This document shows positions 1 to 7,217 of a stretch of 64,000 bases of DNA, piece after piece; the first letter of the stretch is position 1; every line of letters begins with the position of its first letter. The notes under the pieces are model-generated. The model did not search any database and had not been told where the DNA came from. It worked only from the letters and a program-made list of their open reading frames with translations. The position numbers and the translations under genes were made by a program. The stretch is taken from NCBI GenBank assembly GCA_038320345.1, contig JBBQED010000004.1:257699-321698 (forward strand), written 5' to 3'. Source of the DNA: JBBQED01 sp038320345. GTDB lineage: Bacteria > Bacteroidota > Bacteroidia > AKYH767-A > OLB10.

Positions 1-905
1 AATCAACAGAACCCCCTTGACAAAAAGTTAATGGACCAGAAGCAGCAATGACGGCTAACGGTAATGGATCTACGATAACTGAAGTTGCACTTGTAGATGA
101 TCCGCAATTATTGGTAACGGTAACTGTATAATTTCCGGCACTTGTAATATTTACTGCCGGAGAAGTAGCTCCGTTCGACCAGAGATAAGTCCCGTTTCCA
201 TTTGCAGTAAGTGTAACCGAACCACCTTGACAAAACTGTAGCGAACCAGAAGGTGTGATGGATGCCACCGGAGGAATATTCACAACTACAGATTGCGCCG
301 AAGTAGAAGTTCCGCAAGTAGACGTAACAGTTACAGTATAATTTCCTGCTGTAGTAACATTGATGTTAGCGGTAGTTGCTCCATTCGACCACAAGAAAGT
401 ATTTCCTCCTGATGCAGTAAGGTCAACGGATCCCCCTTGACAAAAAGTTAATGGTCCTGAAGCTGTAATGCTAGCAGTTGGTCCAGCAGTAACATTTACC
501 GCAATATTTGCAGTACTCTGCCCACAACCATCTGTTAACGTTACCGAATAACTTCCACTATTCAATACTGTTATCGAATCATTGATTGATCCTGTCGACC
601 ATAAATATGTACCAGTACCGCTGGACACTAAGATCACTGAATCACCCTGACAAAATGTAGTAGCTCCAGAAGGAGTAATAGCAACTTGCTGTGGACTCGT
701 TACACTAACGGTCTGGCTAGCCGAAGTTGTGCCACAAGCACTATTTTGTGTTACGGTATATGTCCCTGCGGTTAACACCGTAATTGTTGATGTTGTAGCA
801 CCTTGCGACCATGCATAAGGACCTCCACCTACAGCTGTTAAAATTACTGAGTCGCCGCTGCAGAAAGAAGTTGGACCGTTAGCAGTAATAGTAACTGGCA
901 GCCCC
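1..905 (-). repeat. Tandem Ig-like coding repeats, about 210 bp period
   Basis: The segment coding for FCQGGSV/FCSGDSV recurs near 16, 225, 433, 647 and 857, a spacing of about 210 bp. DNA copies are diverged but the protein frame is kept. The array continues past the left edge. Confidence 0.75.
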
Positions 906-1807
906 GCATTAATTTGAATCGTCAAAGTATCATAAATAGTATCTCCACAATTTCCAACAATTCCAAAGTAGAGATTATCGGTTCCTGTAAAAATTGAATT
1001 CGTTTGATACGATGTACTCAATAAATTGGCATTGGCAAAAACACCTGCGCCTCCGCTCCAAAAATAACTCTGATAAGTACCGGAAGTAATTGCAGCAGTC
1101 ACCGTAACGGTAGCGCCTGCACAAACAACTGCACTGCTTACCGAAACGTTGTACGCTAAAGGAACAATAGGTGCTTGGCAGCCTGAGTTGGTGTATGAAT
1201 CGTTACCCGCAAAATCAAAATTTACGGTTGCTCCATCTTCTGCACTATGTAATCCAGATTGGTCAATCAAAGAATCAACGATGTACGTTACAATATCATT
1301 ACAAGATCCGGCGAAGTCTAATTCTAATGTACGTGAACCAGCTCCTGATTGATAATTTTTAAAGTGCGCAGTAACATTTCCTGGGCATTGAAAAATCATA
1401 TATATCGTATCATTCAAATTGTTGAATGAATTAAAAGTAGGATCCATATTGGTGCTAGTCACCAGAATCACAGTACTCCCTGCTGGCAAATTTCCGGCAG
1501 TAGGTTCAAGGATATATCCGCATCCAGTGATTGTACTATTCAAGGTAGCCACTTTTCCAGCAGTAGTAGCATTCTGACAAATTCCTTGGAAAGCAATATT
1601 GGGCCAGATGACTTGAAGATTTATTGTATTCAGATCAGAGCTTCCAACCAGAAACCTTACCATTTCATTTTCACCTTCAGGAGACCCGCAAGCATCTACG
1701 AGGATACTTTCTATTTCAAAACAATTTACGGCTTGTGCTCGCAATTGAGTAGTAAAGGAAAATAACAACAGTGCCATTACAGGCAGAAATTTTCTGGCTT
1801 TCATCAT
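1..1807 (-). CDS. Secreted Ig-like repeat protein, 3' end missing
   Basis: Reading leftward from ATG at 1807 there is an uninterrupted frame of about 602 codons that runs off the left edge, so the C-terminus is not seen. Residues 1-24 form a signal peptide ending in RAQA. Next comes a domain opening with CFEIESILVDACGSPEGENE, a start often seen in large secreted Bacteroidota proteins. From about residue 250 on, units of about 70 aa (210 bp) repeat. Each has TFCQGGSV, then LTASG, YLWSNGATT, and AGNYTVTVT followed by a Cys-Gly. These look like Ig/PKD-like beta sandwiches with paired cysteines. The family suggests a surface or adhesin-like protein exported by the type IX system; a C-terminal sorting domain would lie outside the window. 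ATG at 1804 is an equally possible start. Confidence 0.8.
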   Translation of the reverse strand, partial: MMKARKFLPVMALLLFSFTTQLRAQAVNCFEIESILVDACGSPEGENEMVRFLVGSSDLNTINLQVIWPNIAFQGICQNATTAGKVATLNSTITGCGYILEPTAGNLPAGSTVILVTSTNMDPTFNSFNNLNDTIYMIFQCPGNVTAHFKNYQSGAGSRTLELDFAGSCNDIVTYIVDSLIDQSGLHSAEDGATVNFDFAGNDSYTNSGCQAPIVPLAYNVSVSSAVVCAGATVTVTAAITSGTYQSYFWSGGAGVFANANLLSTSYQTNSIFTGTDNLYFGIVGNCGDTIYDTLTIQINAGLPVTITANGPTSFCSGDSVILTAVGGGPYAWSQGATTSTITVLTAGTYTVTQNSACGTTSASQTVSVTSPQQVAITPSGATTFCQGDSVILVSSGTGTYLWSTGSINDSITVLNSGSYSVTLTDGCGQSTANIAVNVTAGPTASITASGPLTFCQGGSVDLTASGGNTFLWSNGATTANINVTTAGNYTVTVTSTCGTSTSAQSVVVNIPPVASITPSGSLQFCQGGSVTLTANGNGTYLWSNGATSPAVNITSAGNYTVTVTNNCGSSTSATSVIVDPLPLAVIAASGPLTFCQGGSVD

Positions 1808-2313
1808 TAGGGTCTCGTCGCCGTGATGTCATAATGCTTTGGCTCGCAACATCACAGAATAATTGTTCTGCGGCAAAGATCGCAATTCCTTTCGGGATAT
1901 ACTTTACTAAACTGTTACGGAACAGAAAATCTGGGTAAAAACAGAAATCGAGGAGGTAAGGTGTAAATGCTCCTACCTACTTTACAAAATCACCCCAAGA
2001 AAAGACGTGTTTATTAACAATGAATTCCGTTTTGCTGACGAAGAAAGTTCAATCCGCCCGCCTAATCAACCCCAAACATTTCCTCATAAATTTGAAAACA
2101 ATGTAGAAAGAGCAAGCTGATAAACGTAATTAAGTATCTAACTATCAATATATTAATCCTTAATTATTGATAAATTAAGTCGTCAGAAAGCTAGATCCTA
2201 TTAAAATGATGGGGAGATAAATCCAGATCACTTACCTCTTTCACAGGTTATTCACATTTATTACCTTTGCCCCCCTTGCGCTCAATTCGGTGTTAGGTTG
2301 AAATCTGATCGTC
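1808..2313. other. Divergent intergenic region
   Basis: About 500 bp of AT-rich DNA lie between the leftward repeat protein and the rightward lipid operon. A possible -7 box for the left gene (GATCTTTG on the minus strand) lies at 1874-1881. Arms GTGATGT (1823-1829) and ACATCAC (1849-1855) could form a hairpin in its leader. The operon promoter is listed separately. No convincing ORF was seen. Confidence 0.4.
2239..2269 (+). promoter_or_regulatory. Promoter of the lipid synthesis operon
   Basis: TTTC (2239-2242), exactly 19 nt, then TACCTTTG (2262-2269). This fits the Bacteroidota housekeeping pattern TTTG-N19-TAnnTTTG with one mismatch. It would give a leader of about 40 nt before the GTG at 2314. 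Confidence 0.55.
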
Positions 2314-2853
2314 GTGGCAGAACATCGCTCCAAATACATCATCAAGTTTTCCGGGATCCCTGCCGGAGATCATCAGTTTACTTACGAAATCGGGGATGCG
2401 TTCTTTGAGGGTCGTGATGGATCCATTATATTGAAGTCGAAGGTGGAAATAGAAGCTATTCTACACAAGTCCAGCACTTTACAACTCACTCTAAAAATGG
2501 AAGGAGTAGTAGAAGCCGAATGTGTACGATGCTTGGATCCCTTTGAATTACCTGTATCAGTAGAAAAAACCCTACTCATCAGGATGGTTGAAAATCCTTC
2601 ATCAGAAGACGATGATGACGATGCCATATATGTTGCTAATAGCGCACATGAGCTTGATCTAGAGCGACATATCTACGACTTTCTGACCCTGCAGGTGCCA
2701 CTACATCCGGTACATCCGGAAGATGAAAATGGAATTCCCACTTGCAATCCTGAAGTATTAAAACTCTTAGGACTCAAGACACCTGAGAAGGACGAGAGTA
2801 AAGAACAGCAAGAAGATCGCTGGGCAGTACTCCGGAAACTAAAAATGAATTAA
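2314..2853 (+). CDS. DUF177 (YceD-like) protein
   Basis: A 179-aa protein of the DUF177/YceD family, which nearly always sits directly upstream of rpmF; the family is linked to 23S rRNA and ribosome biogenesis. The core motif ECVRCLDPFELP (about residues 68-79, CxxC) is followed by an acidic stretch (EDDDDD) and a conserved-looking CNPEVLKLLG near the C-terminus. The start is GTG at 2314 (MAEHRS); there is no in-frame ATG early enough to keep the N-terminal beta region. It is first in the operon, 25 bp before rpmF. Confidence 0.88.
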   Translation: MAEHRSKYIIKFSGIPAGDHQFTYEIGDAFFEGRDGSIILKSKVEIEAILHKSSTLQLTLKMEGVVEAECVRCLDPFELPVSVEKTLLIRMVENPSSEDDDDDAIYVANSAHELDLERHIYDFLTLQVPLHPVHPEDENGIPTCNPEVLKLLGLKTPEKDESKEQQEDRWAVLRKLKMN

Positions 2854-2878
2854 TTAACAATTTCAATAATTATTACCC

Positions 2879-3058
2879 ATGCCAAATCCTAAACATAAGA
2901 TCTCCAAATCTAGAAGAGATAAGCGCAGGACTCACGACAAAGCTGTCGTACCAACGATCTCTGTTGATCCAACAACAGGAGAAACCCATCTGTACCACCG
3001 TGCTCATTGGCATGAAGGTAAGCTCTATTACAAGGGCAAAGTTGTAATGGAGCGTTAA
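2879..3058 (+). CDS. rpmF: 50S ribosomal protein L32
   Basis: A 59-aa basic protein starting MPNPKHKISKSRRDKRRTH, the typical L32 N-terminus, and ending with a His-rich region (YHRAHWHEGKLYYKGK). The four zinc cysteines of the C+ type of L32 are absent, so this is the zinc-independent C- type. It lies between DUF177 and plsX, the classic arrangement tying ribosome and membrane lipid synthesis together. Confidence 0.95.
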   Translation: MPNPKHKISKSRRDKRRTHDKAVVPTISVDPTTGETHLYHRAHWHEGKLYYKGKVVMER

Positions 3059-3137
3059 GCTTTATTACTTTTAAATCAGGCACTAGTGGTTGATAGCTTT
3101 CAGCTATTTGTTGTAAGATAAACTCTAAACTTTGCTG

Positions 3138-4091
3138 ATGAAGATTGGGATTGATATAATGGGTGGTGATTTCGCCCCGCAGGAAATTACGCTCGGAGTC
3201 ATCCAAGCGCTTCCTGAGTTAAGCAATGATGTACATCTGGTGCTCTTCGGAGATCAGGATGCCATTGCTGAACTGTTCCGTAAGGAAGGTGCTGATCTGA
3301 GCAAGGTGACTGTCGTTCCTACTACAGAAGTGATTGGTATGGATGAACATCCCGCCCGTTCTATTTCTCAGAAGCCAAACTCTAGCATTTCAAAAGGTTT
3401 TGAATACCTTAAGAAAGGTGAGATCGATGCTTTTGCCAGTGCAGGAAACAGCGGAGCCATGATGGTTGGTGCTATGTTCAGTGTGAAAGCTGTGCCTGGC
3501 ATCTTACGTCCTGCAATCTGTTCAGTAATTCCGAAAGAAGACGGCGGTTGGGGAGTATTCCTCGATGCAGGAGCTAACGCAGATTGTAAGCCTGAAATGT
3601 TGCAGCAGTTTGCAGTTTTAGGGAGTCTCTTTCTTGAGCATGTATATGGTATTCCACATCCGAAAATTGGGTTGATGAATATCGGTGAAGAAGAGGAAAA
3701 AGGTAATTTACTATCGCAAGCAACTCATGCCCTATTGAAGAACACGAAAGAAGTGAACTTCATCGGAAATGTAGAAGGCCGCGATTTATTTAATAATAAA
3801 GCTGATGTGATTGTGTGTGATGGATTCACTGGAAATGTGATCCTGAAACTGGCGGAATCTTTTTATAGTCTGATCCGCAAACGTCGTATCAAAGATGAAT
3901 ACTTTGATCGTTTTAATTATGAAAATTATGGTGGCACTCCTGTTCTTGGAGTGAATGCACCGGTGATTATTGCTCATGGAATTTCTAATGCAAGAGCAAT
4001 CAAAAACATGATTCATATAACACAAAGGGTTACTGCAGCCGGTCTGACGGAGAAAATTGCTCAGGCCATGCATGAAAGTATCACCAATTAA
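3138..4091 (+). CDS. plsX: Phosphate acyltransferase PlsX
   Basis: A 317-aa enzyme that makes acyl-phosphate from acyl-ACP, the first step of the PlsX/PlsY route to phosphatidic acid; a peripheral membrane protein. Family signatures are MKIGIDIMGGDFAPQE at the N-terminus, ARSISQKPNSSISKGFEYLK, ASAGNSGAMM, FLDAGANADCKPE, and CDGFTGNVILK. The ATG at 3138 is preferred over TTG at 3132 because it begins exactly at the conserved strand. An AAACTTTG box (3127-3134) lies just upstream of the ATG and may be an internal promoter. Confidence 0.95.
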   Translation: MKIGIDIMGGDFAPQEITLGVIQALPELSNDVHLVLFGDQDAIAELFRKEGADLSKVTVVPTTEVIGMDEHPARSISQKPNSSISKGFEYLKKGEIDAFASAGNSGAMMVGAMFSVKAVPGILRPAICSVIPKEDGGWGVFLDAGANADCKPEMLQQFAVLGSLFLEHVYGIPHPKIGLMNIGEEEEKGNLLSQATHALLKNTKEVNFIGNVEGRDLFNNKADVIVCDGFTGNVILKLAESFYSLIRKRRIKDEYFDRFNYENYGGTPVLGVNAPVIIAHGISNARAIKNMIHITQRVTAAGLTEKIAQAMHESITN

Positions 4092-4094
4092 AAT

Positions 4095-5102
4095 ATGACG
4101 AAATTAAGAGCAGCAATCACAGCTGTACAAGGCTGGGTTCCCGATTATATTCTCACGAATAAGGAACTGGAAAAACTGGTGGATACCAACGATGAATGGA
4201 TCACTAGCAGAACAGGAATTAAAGAGCGACGAATCTTGAAAGAACCTGGACAAGGAACTTCTGATATCGCTGTGAATGCAATTCTTCCGCTTCTGAAAAA
4301 GAGAGGAATTAATGCTGATGAAATTGAACTCATCATTTGTGCAACCACCACTCCGGATATGCAATTTCCTGCAACCGCAAATATTATTGGTGATAAAATC
4401 GGTGCAAAAAATGCTTGGGGTTTTGATGTGAGTGCCGCTTGTTCAGGGTTTATCTATGCCTTGAATACAGGATCAAAATTTATTGAAACAGGTCAGCATA
4501 AAAAAGTATTAATAGTAGGTGCCGATAAGATGTCATCCATCGTGGATTACACCGACCGCGCTACTTGTGTTATTTTTGGAGATGGCGGAGGTGCGGTATT
4601 GTTAGAGCCTACTACCGAAGACCTAGGAATTATGGATGCAATTCTGCGCTCTGATGGATCAGGAAGAGTTTATTTGCATCAAAAAGCTGGAGGTAGTGTT
4701 AAACCAGCAACCCATGAAACCGTAGAAAACAGAGAACATTTTATTTTTCAAGATGGGCAACCGGTATTTAAATTTGCCGTAACCAATATGGCAGATGTGA
4801 GTGCCGAACTGATGGCAAAAAACAATCTTAGTGGTGATGATATTGCTTGGCTTGTTCCGCATCAGGCTAACAAAAGAATTATCGATGCTACAGCTCGAAG
4901 AATGGGGCTTAGCGATGATAAAGTTACATTGAATATAGAAAGATACGGGAACACTACTAACGGTACTATTCCACTTTGTTTATGGGAATGGGAATCGAGG
5001 TTCCACAAAGGAGATAATATTATCCTCGCCGCCTTTGGTGGTGGGTTTACTTGGGGTGCCATCTGGATAAAATGGGCCTATGAAACCCCAAAAGCTGGAT
5101 AA
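4095..5102 (+). CDS. fabH: 3-oxoacyl-ACP synthase III (KAS III)
   Basis: A 335-aa thiolase-fold enzyme that starts fatty-acid synthesis by condensing acetyl-CoA (or a branched starter) with malonyl-ACP. The catalytic triad is visible: Cys116 in SAACSGF, His256 in VPHQANKRI and Asn286 in RYGNTTNG. The N-terminal motif NDEWITSRTGIKERRI is also typical. It begins 3 bp after plsX. Branched-chain starters are common in this phylum, but substrate choice cannot be read from the sequence. Confidence 0.95.
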   Translation: MTKLRAAITAVQGWVPDYILTNKELEKLVDTNDEWITSRTGIKERRILKEPGQGTSDIAVNAILPLLKKRGINADEIELIICATTTPDMQFPATANIIGDKIGAKNAWGFDVSAACSGFIYALNTGSKFIETGQHKKVLIVGADKMSSIVDYTDRATCVIFGDGGGAVLLEPTTEDLGIMDAILRSDGSGRVYLHQKAGGSVKPATHETVENREHFIFQDGQPVFKFAVTNMADVSAELMAKNNLSGDDIAWLVPHQANKRIIDATARRMGLSDDKVTLNIERYGNTTNGTIPLCLWEWESRFHKGDNIILAAFGGGFTWGAIWIKWAYETPKAG

Positions 5103-5136
5103 ATCACCTGATTTATTATATTTAGCCATCTAAAAT

Positions 5137-5613
5137 ATGCCTGCAATGAATAAGAAAGAGATTGAAGAGCTCATCAAGTTTGTATCTAAGTCGGGTGTGA
5201 GCGAAGTGAGTCTTGAAACAACCGATATCAAGATCACCATCAAAAATGGTAACGGACGTATCGCTGAACAGGTATATCAAAATGCACCGGTTATGCAAAT
5301 GGCTGCACCTGCAGCACTTGCTCCTGTTGCTTCAGCCCCTGCTGCTCCTGCTGTTGATGCTTCTGAAGCTAATTACATCACCATAAAAAGTCCGATGATT
5401 GGTACATTCTACCGTTCATCGAATCCCGACAAACCGAATTTCGTGAATGTAGGTGATGAAATTAAACAAGGTAAAGTGCTTTGTATTATCGAAGCCATGA
5501 AATTATTTAACGAGATTGAATCCGAAGTTTCTGGACGCATTGTAAAAGTGCTGGTAGATAATTCTTCGCCCGTTGAATATGATCAACCTTTATTCTTAGT
5601 TGACCCATCCTGA
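5137..5613 (+). CDS. accB: Acetyl-CoA carboxylase biotin carboxyl carrier protein
   Basis: A 158-aa carrier subunit of acetyl-CoA carboxylase. The N-terminal helix region (about 1-45) leads to an Ala/Pro-rich hinge (about 50-75) and a C-terminal biotinyl domain. In that domain IIEAMKLFNEIES places the biotinylated lysine at residue 122. The start is ATG 5137 (MPAMNKK); ATG 5146 is possible. It is followed by accC after 103 bp. Confidence 0.94.
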   Translation: MPAMNKKEIEELIKFVSKSGVSEVSLETTDIKITIKNGNGRIAEQVYQNAPVMQMAAPAALAPVASAPAAPAVDASEANYITIKSPMIGTFYRSSNPDKPNFVNVGDEIKQGKVLCIIEAMKLFNEIESEVSGRIVKVLVDNSSPVEYDQPLFLVDPS

Positions 5614-5716
5614 AATCTGCATATATAATTTCCTTATCGCTTATACTGATACTTTGTAGGAAAAATTAGCAGATTGATTCATCACGATTTCCAAACAGGA
5701 AACAGTTCAGAAGATT

Positions 5717-7054
5717 ATGTTTAAAAAGATACTGATTGCCAACCGTGGAGAGATTGCTCTGCGTATCATTCGTACCTGCAAAGAGATGAACATCCGTACT
5801 GTGGCTGTTTATTCTACTGCTGACAAGGAAAGTTTGCATGTGCGATTTGCTGATGAAGCGGTGTGCATCGGGCCTCCTCCAAGTCGTGATTCTTATCTCA
5901 ACATTTCTAGAATCATAGCTGCAGCAGAAATTACTAATGCAGATGCGATTCATCCGGGCTACGGATTTCTCTCTGAGAATTCCCGTTTCTCAAAAATTTG
6001 TCGCGAGCATGGCATTAAATTCATTGGTGCTACTCCTGAGCAGATTGATGCTATGGGGGATAAAGCAAGTGCGAAATCAACGATGAAAAAAGCCGGCGTT
6101 CCTACTATTCCAGGATCTGAAGGATTACTTGCAAATCTTGATGATGCGAAAAAATCAGCTAAAGAAATTGGATATCCTGTGATCCTTAAAGCTACTGCCG
6201 GTGGTGGTGGTAAAGGAATGCGCATAGTTTGGAAGGAAGAAGATTTAGAGAAGGCACTAGAAAACGCACAGACGGAAGCAGGTGCTTCATTTGGTAATGA
6301 TGGAATGTACATGGAGAAGTTCATTGAAGAACCTCGTCATATCGAAATTCAAATTGCCGGTGATCAATATGGTAAAGCATGTCACTTGAGTGAACGTGAT
6401 TGCTCTATTCAACGTCGTCACCAGAAGCTTGCTGAAGAAACACCATCTCCATTCATGACAGAAAAACTGCGTGAAGAAATGGGAGACGCTGCTATTAAAG
6501 CAACATTAGCAAGTAGCTATGAAGGTGTTGGGACCATTGAATTTTTAGTGGATAAACATGGGAAGTTTTTCTTTATGGAGATGAATACTCGAATTCAAGT
6601 AGAGCATCCCGTTACAGAAGAAGTTATCAATTACGATCTTATTAAAGAGCAAATAAAAATTGCAGCGGGCGTTCCGATTAGTGGTAAAAATCACTTCCCA
6701 ACGATGCACGCTATCGAATGTCGTATCAATGCTGAAGATCCTTATAACGACTTCCGTCCTTCTCCAGGAAAGATTACAGTACTTCACCAACCTGGTGGTC
6801 ATGGTGTTCGCGTAGATTCTCATATCTATGCTGGTTATACCATTCCTCCTTATTACGATTCCATGATTGCTAAACTAATTACCGTAGCGCAAACAAGAGA
6901 AGAAGCTATTCAAACGATGGAAAGAGCATTGAGTGAATTTGTGATCGAAGGCGTAAAAACAACAATTCCTTTTCATCAGCAACTGATGCAAAACGAAGAT
7001 TTCAGAAAAGGAAATTACACTACGAAATTTATGGAATCTTTCCAGCTAAAATAA
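5717..7054 (+). CDS. accC: Acetyl-CoA carboxylase biotin carboxylase subunit
   Basis: A 445-aa ATP-grasp enzyme that carboxylates biotin on AccB, the usual length for the family. The N-terminal motif is KKILIANRGEIALRIIR. The Gly-rich ATP loop AGGGGKGMR follows Lys158. RHIEIQIAGD, SERDCSIQRRHQKL, FMEMNTRIQVEHPVTE and CRINAEDP are all present. It is the last gene of the operon and is followed within 20 bp by a strong terminator. The 103-bp gap before it holds ATACTTTG (5650-5657), a weak -7 candidate. Confidence 0.96.
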   Translation: MFKKILIANRGEIALRIIRTCKEMNIRTVAVYSTADKESLHVRFADEAVCIGPPPSRDSYLNISRIIAAAEITNADAIHPGYGFLSENSRFSKICREHGIKFIGATPEQIDAMGDKASAKSTMKKAGVPTIPGSEGLLANLDDAKKSAKEIGYPVILKATAGGGGKGMRIVWKEEDLEKALENAQTEAGASFGNDGMYMEKFIEEPRHIEIQIAGDQYGKACHLSERDCSIQRRHQKLAEETPSPFMTEKLREEMGDAAIKATLASSYEGVGTIEFLVDKHGKFFFMEMNTRIQVEHPVTEEVINYDLIKEQIKIAAGVPISGKNHFPTMHAIECRINAEDPYNDFRPSPGKITVLHQPGGHGVRVDSHIYAGYTIPPYYDSMIAKLITVAQTREEAIQTMERALSEFVIEGVKTTIPFHQQLMQNEDFRKGNYTTKFMESFQLK

Positions 7055-7070
7055 ACAATACCACTTATGA

Positions 7071-7102
7071 AAAATCCCCCTGAATTCAGGGGGATTTTTT
7101 TT
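7071..7102 (+). terminator. Terminator after accC
   Basis: A near-perfect hairpin (AATCCCCCTGA / TCAGGGGGATT) is followed by eight T residues. It is a classic intrinsic terminator ending the lipid operon. Confidence 0.9.
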
Positions 7103-7217
7103 GCTCCTATTTAATAGCAGCCTTTTGAGTAGTTTTATATTCACTAAAACAATAATATATAAAGGTATTTAAAAAAACCCAGTAATTTCCTGAGGCTGTA
7201 TTAATTTAGAGCGGTAA

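Noticed and set aside
2879..3058. L32 without zinc cysteines
   Set aside because: The cysteine-free form is common in this phylum and gives no sign of a damaged gene.
2314..7054. Ribosomal and lipid synthesis genes in one operon
   Set aside because: DUF177-rpmF-plsX-fabH is a widespread order, and accBC after fabH is common in Bacteroidota. It is complete but not new.
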